From assembly GCA_021405325.1 (NCBI GenBank), contig QWII01000011.1:1-64000 (forward strand): a DNA stretch of 64,000 nucleotides, read 5' to 3'. A program made the translations under genes and the position numbers. Under the pieces are notes generated by a model that saw only the letters and a list, made by a program, of their open reading frames with translations, was not told where the DNA came from and searched no databases. This DNA comes from Caldilinea sp. CFX5. GTDB taxonomy: Bacteria > Chloroflexota > Anaerolineae > Caldilineales > Caldilineaceae. Shown here piece by piece: positions 25,933 to 36,092 of this stretch (positions within the stretch are counted from its first letter, which is position 1; every line of letters starts with the position of its first letter).

Positions 25933-27810
25933 TCCAGGGCAGGGTGGCCTACCTCTCGTGAAGAAGGTAACGCTTTGCGGTGACAGAGTAATAGACGGAG
26001 ATAGAGATACACCCGTGAGATCGTCCACTTGCGGCCAGGGCAGTGTTACTGCTTGTGCGTCGTGGCTCATGTTGATCGCCACAAGCACAAGGTCATTACC
26101 CGCCCGCCGTTCGACTAACCACACTTGTTTCGCCTCATCCAGAAGGTGGGTTTTAAACGCGCCTGTCTGTAACGCCGGGTGGCGACGGCGCAGGGCGATG
26201 AGTTGTTTGAAGTAAGCCAATAACGCCTGATCTTGCGCTTCCCCCCAGAGCATGGGATGGCGCGCCTCTTCCCGCCAGGGGCCTTTGCTGCGCGGCTGGC
26301 TCAAGCCGACTTCGGTGCCGTAGTAGAGAATCGGGGCATCACCAAACGCAAAGAGTAACCCGGCGGCCAGCCGCAAGCGTTGTTTGTCATTACCGGCGAC
26401 CCACAGGAAGCGATTCACATCATGGTTGTCGAGAAAACTGGGCTGCAAAAAGAGTGACGGTTGCAGTTCGTCAGCTTGAAAAAAACGCCGGCTCTGTTGC
26501 ACAATGTTGGCAAAGTGCGCCAGTGTCAGGGCCGGTTGCGGTTGCGCGCAAAGCTGGCGCAGGGTGCGACAAAAGGCGAAATCGAGACAGCCATCCAATC
26601 GTCCCTGATAATGGCGCAACGCCTCACCGGCGTGGGTTACTTCGCCAAAGAGCCAACAATCGGGCTTCACTGCTTTGCACGCCGCGCGAAATTCACTCCA
26701 AAAGGCGTGTGAAGGACCGGCGGCATAGTCTAAACGGTAGCCATCAATGTTATATTCTGTCAACCAGTGGCGAGCGGCGTCAATCAAAAAGGCGCGCACC
26801 TCTGGTAGGTCAGTGTCCAGTTGGGGCATCGCGGCCACATTGAAAAAGGTGCGGTAGCCATGCGCATAGCCCCGATCAAACCCAAACCAGGCGCCATAGG
26901 GGCTGGCCGGGTCGGCCTGAGCCTGCACAAAGGGGGCAAAATCGAGGCTGGTGTGGTTGGCGACAAAGTCCAGCAGCACCCGCAAGTGACGGGCATGGGC
27001 GGCGTCAATCAATTCCCGTAGATCGGCATTGCTTCCAAAGCGCGCATCAACCTGGTAATAATCGGTTGTGTCATAACCGTGATAGGACGGGGTGACAAAG
27101 ATGGGGCTTACCCAGAGCGCCGTCACCCCTAAGTCGGCAATGTAATCCAACTTGTCGATGACGCCGCGCAAAGTGCCGCCGGTGAAGCCATTCAGCTCGG
27201 TTGCGGTCAGCCAGCGATTCTCAATCCCGGTGAAGCGATCGACAAAAATGTGATAAACCACGGCCTCCTGCGCCCAGGCCGGCGTGGCAAAACGGTCAAC
27301 AAAATAACCATAGCGCGTGACCTGGCTCACCGTACCATCGATGTGGGCTTCACTGCTCCAACAAACGTAACCTTCGTCGTAGCTGCGCCAACCCTCAATT
27401 ACATATTGGACAAAAACGCCTTCCGGCTGCGGCGGGAGCGTTCCCTGCCAAACGGTGACATAATCCCAGAGGAGCGGCTCCCAGCGCACAGAAGTTACCG
27501 CCAACTGCACCGCAAACCCGGTCGTCGCCTGACCACGCTGGCCGGTCGGCATCTGCCCGTCGGTTGTCACATAGGCCGTGACGCAATCAAGATTCAACGC
27601 CGGGCCGCTGTAGACCGTGATGGTGACAGCTTCATCCGGTAGCGGGTCGCGCGGTGACAGATCATAGTGATGGCGCAGACCACGGTAACGCTGGCGTTCG
27701 GCAGCCAGGATTTGCACCTCATCCGCTTCAATGCCGCCAAAGACAAAATCATCCATCACGGTTTCGGCGGCGACGTCTGTGTTGTTTTCTGCTGTTGTTG
27801 TGGTTGTCAT
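25900..27810 (-). CDS. GH13 cyclomaltodextrinase/neopullulanase-like amylase
   Basis: A 636-residue cytoplasmic GH13 enzyme that should hydrolyse imported maltodextrins or cyclodextrins. An N-terminal beta domain (about 30-160) precedes the catalytic barrel. Conserved regions are [10 protein letters not shown] (I), IDGYRLDYA with the nucleophile Asp (II), WLFGEVTH with the acid Glu (III) and [10 protein letters not shown] (IV). There is no signal peptide, unlike its neighbour. It begins 4 bp after the lipoprotein amylase. The last 17 residues ([16 protein letters not shown] region) come from palindrome 25757-25932 and are probably not original. Confidence 0.93.
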   Translation of the reverse strand: MTTTTTAENNTDVAAETVMDDFVFGGIEADEVQILAAERQRYRGLRHHYDLSPRDPLPDEAVTITVYSGPALNLDCVTAYVTTDGQMPTGQRGQATTGFAVQLAVTSVRWEPLLWDYVTVWQGTLPPQPEGVFVQYVIEGWRSYDEGYVCWSSEAHIDGTVSQVTRYGYFVDRFATPAWAQEAVVYHIFVDRFTGIENRWLTATELNGFTGGTLRGVIDKLDYIADLGVTALWVSPIFVTPSYHGYDTTDYYQVDARFGSNADLRELIDAAHARHLRVLLDFVANHTSLDFAPFVQAQADPASPYGAWFGFDRGYAHGYRTFFNVAAMPQLDTDLPEVRAFLIDAARHWLTEYNIDGYRLDYAAGPSHAFWSEFRAACKAVKPDCWLFGEVTHAGEALRHYQGRLDGCLDFAFCRTLRQLCAQPQPALTLAHFANIVQQSRRFFQADELQPSLFLQPSFLDNHDVNRFLWVAGNDKQRLRLAAGLLFAFGDAPILYYGTEVGLSQPRSKGPWREEARHPMLWGEAQDQALLAYFKQLIALRRRHPALQTGAFKTHLLDEAKQVWLVERRAGNDLVLVAINMSHDAQAVTLPWPQVDDLTGVSLSPSITLSPQSVTFFTRGRPPCPGDNRDSADYTD

Positions 27811-27814
27811 GATG

Positions 27815-29500
27815 TTATTCTGCTGGTTGGAGCGCGAGAATTAACGTTTGGCCCGGCGCCAGCCCGGCGGTGGGTTGATAATCTTTGAAACCGCCCTTGG
27901 CATCCGCCGTCACCTCGGCAAAGGGGCCATCACCCCAGAGCGGCTTGACACGATAGCGTTGATCGGGCGTCAGGGGGCCGCTTTCCAACGTTAGGGCATA
28001 GTCGTCGGCTGCCTCGTCACGCAGGTTGTTGACGATCAGGAGAATTTGGTCACCGCCGGCGCGCAGATAAGGCAGCACGGCGCGATTGGCGCTCTTCATC
28101 TTGAAGGTTTCCCCGCTGCGCAACGCCGGTTGGCTTTGGCGCAAGGCAATCAGCACGCGATAATGCGCCAGCAGGGAGTTGGGATCAGCCAGTTGCCCTG
28201 CAACGTTTTTGGTGGCGGCGTCTTCGTTTAGTGCGCGCCAGGGTGTCCCAGTGGTAAAGCCGCCGTTTTCACCACCGCGCCACGGCATAGGCCGCCGAAT
28301 GTCTTCGTCGGGCTTTTTGCCCAACAGGCCGATCTCTTCGCCATAGTAGAGGAAAGGCGTCCCCGGCAGGGTCAGGAGCATGGTAGCAGCGCGCTTAGCT
28401 TTGTTGACATCGTCGCCCAGTTGCGCCATCACGCGATCCATGTCATGGTTGGTCAAAAAGGTGGCTGTGGCCGCAACCGGTAGCAACTTGAGCGAAAGGG
28501 CCAGACTCAAGCGGGCGGCGTCGGCGTCGCCCGTGTTGGCGCTCTTGACCAGGGCGCTGGCCAGGTCAAAGTTAAAGGCGAGGTCAAATTCATCGCCCTG
28601 CAGATAGGTGGCGACGGCATCGTTGCTCGTCCAAACTTCACCTACAGTCATGGCAGCGGGGTTGATCGCTTTGTAGGCGGTGCGCAAGGCGCGGAACTGG
28701 GCGTGGGTGCCGGCGCTATCGGCCAACACTTTTTTCGCCCCGTCGGTCTCTTCCACCAGATAGCGGGCGCCGTCAACACGCAGCCCATCGACGCCCATCT
28801 CTGCCAGCCAGAAGCGGGCGACTGCGGTCATTTCGGCCTGTACGGCTGGAGTGACGTAGTTGAGATCGGGCATGCCCGCCCAAAAGACGCCATAGTAATA
28901 GTCGCCGGCCGGCGCTTCATGCCAGACCTGCTGTCCCCACGGCCCTGCCCCGCCGGGATTCTCCGCTGACCAGATATACCAGTCACGTCGGGAGGATTGC
29001 GGATCTTGCGCTTCGACAAACCAGGGGTGTGCCACCGAAGTATGATTCATGACAAAATCGATGATGACCCGCACCCCGCGCCGGTGGGCTTCGGCCAGGA
29101 GTCGCTTAAAATCATCGGTTGTCCCGTACTCCGGGTTGACGGCATAATAATCCGTCACATCATAGCCATGATAGGAAGGCGATGGGTGAATCGGCATCAA
29201 CCAAAGCGCCGTCACGCCGAGATCGGTGGTGGTTGTCGGGTTGCCATCATTAAGATAGTCGAGTTTCTCCACGATCCCGTTGAGATCGCCAATGCCGTCG
29301 CCATCGCTGTCATAGAAGCTACGGACAAAAATCTCGTAGAAGATGGCGCTCTGCCACCACGGTTCGCCATCCGGCCCAGTGGGCGCCAGGGTGGGGACGG
29401 GCGCGGGGGGTGGCGTCGCTGCCGGTGGCGTCACCGGTTGGATACAAGCTACCAACAGCCAAACGACCATCGTCAATAAAGGAATCGCTCTCCGCTCCAT
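27815..29500 (-). CDS. Secreted lipoprotein alpha-amylase, GH13
   Basis: A 561-residue exported amylase. The N-terminus [22 protein letters not shown] is a lipoprotein signal with lipobox LVAC, followed by a Pro/Thr linker. GH13 regions are [23 protein letters not shown] (nucleophile Asp), MTVGEVWTS (acid Glu) and [30 protein letters not shown] is the usual subfamily signature of exo-acting and maltogenic enzymes. It would cut starch outside the cell for the adjacent ABC importer. The start at 29500 is chosen because the signal peptide begins there after GGGAGAG. Confidence 0.92.
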   Translation of the reverse strand: MERRAIPLLTMVVWLLVACIQPVTPPAATPPPAPVPTLAPTGPDGEPWWQSAIFYEIFVRSFYDSDGDGIGDLNGIVEKLDYLNDGNPTTTTDLGVTALWLMPIHPSPSYHGYDVTDYYAVNPEYGTTDDFKRLLAEAHRRGVRVIIDFVMNHTSVAHPWFVEAQDPQSSRRDWYIWSAENPGGAGPWGQQVWHEAPAGDYYYGVFWAGMPDLNYVTPAVQAEMTAVARFWLAEMGVDGLRVDGARYLVEETDGAKKVLADSAGTHAQFRALRTAYKAINPAAMTVGEVWTSNDAVATYLQGDEFDLAFNFDLASALVKSANTGDADAARLSLALSLKLLPVAATATFLTNHDMDRVMAQLGDDVNKAKRAATMLLTLPGTPFLYYGEEIGLLGKKPDEDIRRPMPWRGGENGGFTTGTPWRALNEDAATKNVAGQLADPNSLLAHYRVLIALRQSQPALRSGETFKMKSANRAVLPYLRAGGDQILLIVNNLRDEAADDYALTLESGPLTPDQRYRVKPLWGDGPFAEVTADAKGGFKDYQPTAGLAPGQTLILALQPAE

Positions 29501-29540
29501 CCTACGCTCTCCCATCACCCAATACTCAATCACCCAATCG

Positions 29541-30383
29541 CTACTTCACGCCACCCGCCGTCAAGCCACCGATCAAGAAGCGTTGCAACGCCAGAAAGAC
29601 GATCAGCGTCGGCAGCACAATGATCATGCCGCCGGCGGCGAAGTAGCCCCACGGCACGCTTTGGTCATTGGCCAGACTGAAGAGGCCGGGCACGGCCAGT
29701 TTCATCGTATCCGGCGCCGGCACCAGGACGGAGGCGAAGATGAAATCACCCCAACCGGCCATGAAGCCGAGCAGCGCGGTCACGGCCAGGGCGGGCAGCG
29801 CTAACGGAATGGCAATGCGGATAAAGGATTGCACCGGGCCGCAGCCGTCGATCATGGCCGCCTCTTCGAGATCAATGGGGATGGTGTCGAAGTAGCCCTT
29901 CATGTTCCAGGTGGCGAAGACCAGCGTGCCGATGGTATAGGCCAGAATCAACCCCTCGTGGGTGCGGTAGAGGCCGAGTGCGGTCAGAATTTGCGCCACG
30001 GCGACCAATGCGAGCACGCCGGGGAAGGTCTGAATTGCCAGGAGGAAGATCAACATCACTTCACGGCCATAAAAGCGGAAGCGGGAAACGGCAAAGGCCG
30101 CCGAGGTGCTGATGAGCAATGAGGCGATGCTGGTCACAACGGCCACATAGAGGCTGTTGCGAATCCAGTTAAGCAGCGGCTTTTCAAAGAGCATAATGCG
30201 ATAGTTTTCCCAGGTCCACTCGGTGGGGAAAAACATGCCGCCCAGGTTGAGCGTATACAAACGGTCGCCCAGGCGCCCGGAAGCCAGGATGGCAAACCAG
30301 ACGGGGTAGAAGGCAAAGAGCGCCGCAAAGATCAGGATGACATACATGAGGACCATGACCCTGGTGGAAGGTTTCCGGTTCAT
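29541..30383 (-). CDS. malG: Maltodextrin ABC transporter permease MalG-type
   Basis: A 280-residue permease with six predicted transmembrane helices. The EAA loop that docks the ATPase is EEAAMIDGCGPVQSFIRIAIPLA (about 190-212; EAA...G...RI.LP pattern). SSLLISTSAAFAVSRFRF is the characteristic early cytoplasmic block of MalG-like proteins, and the protein ends GLTAGGVK as in the family. The start overlaps the upstream permease by 4 bp. No ATPase gene lies in the cluster, so it must use a shared MsmK/UgpC-type ATPase. Confidence 0.92.
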   Translation of the reverse strand: MNRKPSTRVMVLMYVILIFAALFAFYPVWFAILASGRLGDRLYTLNLGGMFFPTEWTWENYRIMLFEKPLLNWIRNSLYVAVVTSIASLLISTSAAFAVSRFRFYGREVMLIFLLAIQTFPGVLALVAVAQILTALGLYRTHEGLILAYTIGTLVFATWNMKGYFDTIPIDLEEAAMIDGCGPVQSFIRIAIPLALPALAVTALLGFMAGWGDFIFASVLVPAPDTMKLAVPGLFSLANDQSVPWGYFAAGGMIIVLPTLIVFLALQRFLIGGLTAGGVK

Positions 30384-31597
30384 TCGTAGGCTCCTTTGGT
30401 AATACGTGTGTAGCGCAGGCTATACAACGTGGCCGCAAAGAGGAAAAGGAAGAGAATGACGGCAAAAGCCGAAGCGCTGCCATAATTTTGCGACTGGTAG
30501 ATCTGTTTGTAAGCGTAAACGATCACAAACTCCGTCGCACCGGGCACACCGGCGCCGCGGGTCGGGCCGCCTTGGGTGATCGCCCAGGCGGTGCCGAACA
30601 TCTGGAACGCTGTGATCGAGGTCAACACCGTGGCCGGCAGGATGGCCGGCCGGATCAAGGGCAGCGTAATGCGCGTCAACTGCGTCCACCAACTGGCGCC
30701 TTCCACATCCGCCGCTTCATAGACCTCATTCGGCACCGATTGGAGCGCACCCAGGATCACCACCATAAAGAAAGGGTAGGAGAACCAGACATCGGTGATC
30801 ACAATGGCGGCAAAGGCGGTGACGGGATCACTCAACCAGGCATATCCGTCAAAGCCAATCATCTGTAGCACTTGATTAATGACGCCGCGTTCGCGGAAGA
30901 AAAACTGCCAGACCAGCGCCATCAAAATCGCCAGCGACGAAGTGGCCCACGGCAGGAAAAGCACCACGCGAAAGAAGGTGCGCCCTGGTAGATAGCTGCT
31001 ATTTAGAATCAACGCCAGCACTAAGCCCAGCACAAAACTCAACGGCACACGCACGACGACAAACAGAATGGTGCGCCAGACAACAACAAAAAAGTCGCCG
31101 GTGGTCATCAACTGCTGGTAGGCGGCATTAGCGTTTAGCGCAAAGGCCAACAAAAGCCCGCCACCCAGGCCCAAAAGCCAGATGGTACTCGCCGCAATTG
31201 GGCGTGTGATCTTGCGATCCCAATAGCGATTGAGCGCGGCAGCGATCATGAGCGGCAGAAAGCAGATCAGAATGAGAAGCAACGCCTGCACTGCTTCCAC
31301 CGTAAACAATTTACCGACCAGATCAATGTAATTTTGGAAGAGCGGTGTTTGCAGGCTATAGGGTTCGGCCAACCCACGAGCGGCGCGGCCTTGAAACATC
31401 GGCCAGCAGACCGGGTCAAGCACACTGGTCAACGCCACCGAACAATCGGGGTTGGGGTGAAATTTGTTGCGGTTGGTAAAGGAAACGTAGGTGCTTAACA
31501 AAATGGGGAAGACGTTAATCAGCAGGATGCCCAGCAAGGTTGGGCCGATGAAGAGTAGAATGGTGAATGCCTTACGGCGACCGGACCAGCCGATCAT
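30380..31597 (-). CDS. malF: Maltodextrin ABC transporter permease MalF-type
   Basis: A 405-residue permease, longer than usual because of a large loop (about 40-170) after the first transmembrane segment and an extra helix pair, as in some MalF proteins. Later segments show LGLVLALILNSSYLPGRTFF and the EAA loop VYEAADVEGASWWTQLTRIT (about 305-324). It forms the heterodimeric channel with MalG, overlapping it by 4 bp. GGAG lies before the start. Confidence 0.92.
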   Translation of the reverse strand: MIGWSGRRKAFTILLFIGPTLLGILLINVFPILLSTYVSFTNRNKFHPNPDCSVALTSVLDPVCWPMFQGRAARGLAEPYSLQTPLFQNYIDLVGKLFTVEAVQALLLILICFLPLMIAAALNRYWDRKITRPIAASTIWLLGLGGGLLLAFALNANAAYQQLMTTGDFFVVVWRTILFVVVRVPLSFVLGLVLALILNSSYLPGRTFFRVVLFLPWATSSLAILMALVWQFFFRERGVINQVLQMIGFDGYAWLSDPVTAFAAIVITDVWFSYPFFMVVILGALQSVPNEVYEAADVEGASWWTQLTRITLPLIRPAILPATVLTSITAFQMFGTAWAITQGGPTRGAGVPGATEFVIVYAYKQIYQSQNYGSASAFAVILFLFLFAATLYSLRYTRITKGAYE

Positions 31598-31664
31598 GGG
31601 AGTCTCCTTGGAACCGGGAACGGGCTACTTTCTAGCAAAAGGAGGGCAGCAAGCGTTGCACAAG

Positions 31665-31742
31665 GAGATTGAGAGATTGAGAGACTAAGCGATTGCGGCT
31701 TTCCATGCCTAATCTCTCAATCTCTTAATCTCTTAATCTCTC
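31665..31742. repeat. AGAGATTGA repeat palindrome, copy 1
   Basis: An imperfect palindrome built from AGAGATTGA-type units between malE and malF; left part 31665-31694, right part 31711-31742. The same unit forms the perfect palindrome 41111-41175. A stem here could reduce expression of the permeases relative to the binding protein; this is inference. Confidence 0.8.
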
Positions 31743-31747
31743 AGCGT

Positions 31748-33040
31748 TTACTGCATTTGCGCAACTTGTTCTTCAATGGCGGTTTGGGCGGCAGCCATCG
31801 CTTCTTCCGGCGTCTGCGAGCCGTTCCAGATGGCAGCGGTGGCATCACCCACGGCGCCCCACTGGGCGGAGGCAAACGGCGTATTCGCCATCGGAATACC
31901 CAGGTTCAGCGAAGCGCCAAAGCCGGCGACGGTGGCTAACGCCTGCACTTCGGCATCCTGCAGAGCGGCGGTGGCCGCCGGGATGGTCTTGTTCGCCAAC
32001 GCCAGTTTCTTCTGCACTTCGGCGCTGGTGAAGTACTTCATCAGCGCCACCGCGGCGTCAGCATGGCCGCGATCCGCCGCATTGGCCGTCAACATGAGGG
32101 TCTTGATGCCGACAAAGGGGCGACCCATCGGTACGATGCCGTAGTTAATGCCCGCCGCTTCCAGATCGGCAATGGCCCACGGACCGGTCCACCAGGCCCC
32201 TACTTTGCCTTCGGTGATGGAGGCTTTGCAAATATCATGGGAGGCTTCTTTGTCCAACACCGCGCTGATTTCTTTGAGCCAGTTGCCGGCGGCAATCGCT
32301 TCCGGCGTGTTCATGTAGACTTTGCCCTGGTCATCGACATAGGAGGGAACGCCAAAGCCAAAGTAGACCGGCGCCACATGATAGGCGTCACCGCCGGGGA
32401 AACCCTGATTGCAGAAGAGGGGGAAGCCCTTGTCTTCCTTGAACTTGGTCGCCTTGGCCAGCAGATCGGCAAAGTCCATCGGGTCGGTGGGCAGATATTC
32501 CTCGGTCACAATGTCCTTATTATAGACCAGCGCAATGCCTTCCTGGGCTTCGGGCAGGCCCCAGATCTGACCTTGCCAGACCACGCCGGAGACCGCCGCC
32601 GGCTCATAATTGCCTTCGAGGAACGCCTGATCCACACCCAAATCATTCAGCGGCACAATATTACCGGCCAACGCTTGGGTGCCGATCTGATCATTGGCCC
32701 AAGCAAAGATATCCGGGCCTTCCCCAGCCGGAATCGCGACCTGCACCGATTCATTCAGATTGTCGGGCTTGGTCAGTTCGATCTTGACACCAGGATTGGC
32801 GGCTTCGTAATCCTTAAAGACTTGTTCGATGGCGGTGAAATAGTCACCCGCCCACCCGTGCCAGATCTGGATCGTCACTTCGCCTTCGGCGGCTGGTTCT
32901 TCGGCAGCAGCTTCTGTTGGGGCGGCTTCACCGCCGCTAGGGGCTGCACCACTGGGGGCCTGTGCCGGTACAGGACAGGCCGTCAGCAACATTGCGCTGA
33001 CGAGCAACAGAGTCGTCAACAACCAGAGTTTGTTACGCAT
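31748..33040 (-). CDS. malE: Maltodextrin-binding lipoprotein MalE-type
   Basis: A 430-residue extracytoplasmic solute-binding protein. The signal MRNKLWLLTTLLLVSAMLL ends in a lipobox TAC, then an Ala/Glu/Pro linker. TIQIWHGWAGDYFTAIEQVF and VKIELTKPDNLNESVQVAIP open the family-1 binding fold, and GKVGAWWTGPWAIADLEAAG matches the MalE GKxAMxxxGPW motif. It would capture maltodextrins and deliver them to MalFG. The AGGAG site and the promoter at 33136-33164 lie upstream. Confidence 0.93.
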   Translation of the reverse strand: MRNKLWLLTTLLLVSAMLLTACPVPAQAPSGAAPSGGEAAPTEAAAEEPAAEGEVTIQIWHGWAGDYFTAIEQVFKDYEAANPGVKIELTKPDNLNESVQVAIPAGEGPDIFAWANDQIGTQALAGNIVPLNDLGVDQAFLEGNYEPAAVSGVVWQGQIWGLPEAQEGIALVYNKDIVTEEYLPTDPMDFADLLAKATKFKEDKGFPLFCNQGFPGGDAYHVAPVYFGFGVPSYVDDQGKVYMNTPEAIAAGNWLKEISAVLDKEASHDICKASITEGKVGAWWTGPWAIADLEAAGINYGIVPMGRPFVGIKTLMLTANAADRGHADAAVALMKYFTSAEVQKKLALANKTIPAATAALQDAEVQALATVAGFGASLNLGIPMANTPFASAQWGAVGDATAAIWNGSQTPEEAMAAAQTAIEEQVAQMQ

Positions 33041-33135
33041 ATTCTTTTCTCCTATGAAAAGGTACGAAACGCAAAAAATGGGAAGAGAGCTTATAAAATA
33101 ACTTGTGAAATATTGTACAAATTGCAGCTACTGCG

Positions 33136-33164
33136 ATTATACACAATCAGAAAAGTCTGGTCAA
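33136..33164 (-). promoter_or_regulatory. malE promoter with possible LacI-type operator
   Basis: On the minus strand TTGACC (complement of 33159-33164), a 17-bp spacer and TATAAT (complement of 33136-33141) form a near-consensus sigma-70 promoter, 95 nt before the malE start. Just at the predicted transcript start, TTGCAGCTACTGCGA (33122-33136) is an imperfect dyad similar to LacI-family operators. Confidence 0.8.
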
Positions 33165-33188
33165 CTATTGGTGCGACCTGTCATTACC

Positions 33189-34217
33189 TTAAGCAGACGC
33201 CGGCCCGCTCGATTGACGTTCAATCAAGGTGCAAGGGACCACCTGTTGCACTGGCGGCAGTGTTTCTTCCGCCAGAATGGTGTCAATCAACAATGTGGCC
33301 GCCGTTGCCGCCATCTCTGCATAGGGAACGCGAAGGGTGGTCAGCGCCGGCACAACATGCATGGCTTCCGCCGAATCGTTGGTGCCGATAACCGAAACCT
33401 GTTGAGGAACCGCAATATTGTGTTCCCGCAAGGCCCGTAAAATGCCAACGGCCATCAAATCATTGGCGGCGTAATAGGCGGTCGGGGCATTTGGCCCTAA
33501 AGGCAACATCCGTTCGACTGCTTTGTAACCGCCGGCTTCGGCAAAGTAGCCGTAATCGATCCACTTTTCACAAAGTTTGAGACCGGCAGCGCCCATCGCC
33601 TGTTGATACCCACGTAATCGCTCACTAGTGACAGCGACATCGGGATCACCGCCGACAAAAGCAATCCGTCGATGACCCTGTTGAATCAAATGGGTGACAA
33701 CATGCGCCGTGCAAGCTTCATTGTCGGCATCGACCCAAGTAACGTCGGCATAGTGGGCTGGCGGTTTGCCGATCAGCACAAAAGGTGCGCTTTGGGCGAC
33801 CAATGCGCCGACCGTATCCACATCCAGCCGACTGCTGGCGACCACAATGCCATCGGCCTGGTGTGAGCGCAGAATCTGAAACGTCTGGGTAATGACATCG
33901 GCATGGCTGTCACTGCCGCCAACCAACACGCGATAATCGAGCGGATAGGCAGCCTGTAACAGGCCACGCATAATTTGGGGGAAGAAGCTATCATCAAAAT
34001 AGCCGTCGTAGATATGGGGAATAACAACGGCAATGGTGTTTGTGCGCCGTACACTCAACGAGCGGGCAATGGCATTGGGTTGAAAGCCTAACGCTTCCGC
34101 TGCGCTCAGGACTCGCTGTTGCGTCTGCTCGCTGATCTTTGCTTTGCCCGAAAAGACACGGCTCACCGTACTGGGATTAACGCCGGCCTGTGCTGCAACA
34201 TCACGAATGGTTGCCAT
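33189..34217 (-). CDS. LacI-family transcriptional regulator of the maltodextrin locus
   Basis: A 342-residue repressor. The helix-turn-helix TIRDVAAQAGVNPSTVSRVF (3-22) and hinge helix ALGFQPNAIARSL (about 45-57) are textbook LacI family. The ligand domain begins IAVVIPHIYDGYFDDSFFPQ and contains VIGTNDSAEAMHVVPALTTL. It probably represses malE and downstream genes, released by a maltodextrin. It lies divergent to nothing: same strand as its targets, with its own promoter and two tandem operators upstream, so autoregulation is likely. Confidence 0.92.
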   Translation of the reverse strand: MATIRDVAAQAGVNPSTVSRVFSGKAKISEQTQQRVLSAAEALGFQPNAIARSLSVRRTNTIAVVIPHIYDGYFDDSFFPQIMRGLLQAAYPLDYRVLVGGSDSHADVITQTFQILRSHQADGIVVASSRLDVDTVGALVAQSAPFVLIGKPPAHYADVTWVDADNEACTAHVVTHLIQQGHRRIAFVGGDPDVAVTSERLRGYQQAMGAAGLKLCEKWIDYGYFAEAGGYKAVERMLPLGPNAPTAYYAANDLMAVGILRALREHNIAVPQQVSVIGTNDSAEAMHVVPALTTLRVPYAEMAATAATLLIDTILAEETLPPVQQVVPCTLIERQSSGPASA

Positions 34218-34307
34218 GACTCAAGGATCTCGTATGTAACAAACAGCATAATGAATTTAGGGAACAAGGGAGTTACAGCGCTGCAGGGTAAATTACGAAT
34301 CAATGAG

Positions 34308-34345
34308 ATTGTAATGCAACCGCTTGCATAATGCAACCGCTTGCA
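34308..34345 (-). promoter_or_regulatory. lacI-type gene promoter with two tandem operators
   Basis: Two identical TGCAACCGCTTGCA sites at 34315-34328 and 34332-34345 have centres 17 bp apart. The inferred promoter is TTGCAT (complement of 34331-34336), 17-bp spacer, TACAAT (complement of 34308-34313). One operator fills the spacer and the other covers the -35, a layout that fits direct repression. Confidence 0.82.
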
Positions 34346-34403
34346 ATTATACATAATTTTAGTTGCTTGTCAAATTACGAGCTGACTGTTTGTCATCAAT
34401 CAT

Positions 34404-34527
34404 TGGAACGACTAAGTTCGCTCCTATACTCAAGTCTTATGGTAGGGGACGCCCCTACAAGAAGCCGCTTCTCCATCTGATTTCGGTATCGCCGGTCACG
34501 GACCGGCGGGTGAGCTTAGTCGTTCCA
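34404..34527. repeat. Compound palindrome holding two inner hairpins
   Basis: Outer arms TGGAACGACTAAG (34404-34416) and complement (34515-34527) are perfect. Inside are two independent perfect hairpins: GTAGGGG/CCCCTAC at 34442-34458 and CGCCGGTC/GACCGGCG at 34490-34508. The 409-bp gap 34218-34625 also holds the lacI promoter and a terminator. Confidence 0.88.
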
Positions 34528-34543
34528 TATCATTTTTGCAATG

Positions 34544-34584
34544 AAAAAACGAGGGGGTCGCACAATCATGCGCGACCCCCTCGT
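34544..34584 (-). terminator. Rho-independent terminator of the CAP-domain gene
   Basis: ACGAGGGGGTCGC (34549-34561) pairs perfectly with 34572-34584; the A-run at 34544-34549 becomes a T-run on the minus strand, downstream of the gene ending at 34626. Confidence 0.92.
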
Positions 34585-34625
34585 TTGTCGAATTTATTCT
34601 TTCTCTGGCAGACTAAATGAACCGT

Positions 34626-35243
34626 TTACGGGCCGGGACGTGCGCTGATGAAGACCCAGTAATATTGATAGGGGCTGCCCGGCACCTGAGCAAAGCCGAT
34701 GCCATATTCGATCTGTTCAGCAAAGAAGCTGGTTTTGCCGAGCAGATGGGTGTTATGTTTAGAAGATTTCATCCAGGCGTCCCACATGCCATCGCTACCG
34801 GCCGGCCCGGCGCCGATCGACTCGATATTGTTGCCACTGGGTTCCTGGCTGTAACTGCCTGGGAGGACATAGCCGGCCTGCCGCACGAGGTAATTGGCCC
34901 CGTGACCGTCGGGGTTGACATGACCAAAATAGCTGCGGCGTCCCATATCTTCCGCACGGGCGCGGGCGACACTGGCCAAAATCGGATGGCAACTCAGTTT
35001 TACACGCCCTTGTTCCGGATGATTGCGCAGCAGCTCTTCGATCCGTTTCTCCTGGTCATTGAGTTGACAAGTGGATTCGCTGGCCGCTACCGTTTCTGTT
35101 TTGGCGACAATCGGTAGAAAAAGTTGACTGCCGTTGGCTGGGTCGGCATGAACAGGGATTGGTCGCAGCCAGGAAACGAGCATGAGAAGCAGAACAGCCA
35201 GTAGACGAGGCTGCGTCAAACAGCGCTTATTCCGGTGAGTCAT
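34626..35243 (-). CDS. Secreted CAP/SCP-like domain protein
   Basis: A 205-residue exported protein with signal peptide (LLAVLLLMLVSWLRPIPVHA) and a CAP domain (about 62-205): ILASVARARAEDMGRRSYFG with the family His-containing FGHVNPDGHGAN, then NNIESIGAG and GIGFAQVPGSPYQYYWVFIS as the closing strands. The second family His falls in HNTHLLG. Bacterial CAP proteins are extracellular, of unclear activity. After the signal peptide, LFLPIVAK is a short motif shared with other exported proteins in this window. Confidence 0.85.
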   Translation of the reverse strand: MTHRNKRCLTQPRLLAVLLLMLVSWLRPIPVHADPANGSQLFLPIVAKTETVAASESTCQLNDQEKRIEELLRNHPEQGRVKLSCHPILASVARARAEDMGRRSYFGHVNPDGHGANYLVRQAGYVLPGSYSQEPSGNNIESIGAGPAGSDGMWDAWMKSSKHNTHLLGKTSFFAEQIEYGIGFAQVPGSPYQYYWVFISARPGP

Positions 35244-36092
35244 AGTTTTTCCTTTTCTTTCACGTTAACCTGGCGTTTTGTTGTCTATTACTGTGTGTTG
35301 GGTTTGTTGTTGGGCACGTTGGTCGAAACACAGAAATCGCCATTACCGTCGTCACCCATGACCGCAGTACCTGCGTCATCCGGCTGAATACGCTACCAAA
35401 CGCCGATATTTAACGGATGAAGCAGGTCGCCTAAATACATTACTATAGAGTCTGTATGACTTACGTTACATTTTCATTGCAATTACCAACCATTAAGCTT
35501 TTTCTTCGGTGTGAGTACTCATTTGGTCGCAACGAATTTACGTAAAGTCGGACTATAGACTGTATTTTGTCCAGGTTACCGTTGCAGAAAATGACATACT
35601 GAGTAAATAAGTTACTGAGTAAATAAGTTACTGTATGGGGTTCCAAGCATTGCGCAGGGTTTGGTCTTACTACGCAATGAGCAGTGTAACTGTTTTTTTT
35701 CCTAATTGCTGTTCGGGCTAACCACAACCGAGCGTTGGCTTCCCTACGCAATGCTCTACTACCGGCTAACGCAAAACCAACGTTTATGCTACGCGCCGCC
35801 GAACATTGTTTTGCTTCTGTTGGCATTGATTGGGATAAAGGTGCTTGCAAGAAAGGTGCGCGTCTATTCTAGGCGGAGAAAGGGGCTGATGGGCCAAGGA
35901 ACAACCCACCCACTCTTTTTGTTTTCGTTTCAAATCAATTATAAGGTACACTATCAGCAGAGTTGGCCAGAGATTGGGTAACGACACCGGCTCTACCCGC
36001 TTGCCGATAGCGGGTGTATCTGTGGCAAGTCGGTACAGCTTATCAACCACCGCCACGATCAAGGTGTAATTCATCAGATAAAGGCAAAGCGC
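35244..36092. other. Gene-poor AT-rich region with tandem and degenerate repeats
   Basis: No supportable gene. A 16-bp unit ACTGAGTAAATAAGTT is repeated in tandem at 35598-35613 and 35614-35629. CTACGCAATG occurs at about 35669 and 35744, with the related inverted GCATTGCGCAGGG near 35647, and a T8 run lies at about 35693. The short open frames here have atypical composition and no recognisable domain. Confidence 0.6.

Noticed and set aside
29501..29533. Upstream TTG start for the lipoprotein amylase
   Set aside because: The lipoprotein signal begins at 29500 with a good ribosome site; the extension would displace it.
35461..35850. Minus-strand frame of about 129 codons
   Set aside because: Unusual composition, no ribosome site, no domain, and it overlies tandem and inverted repeats.
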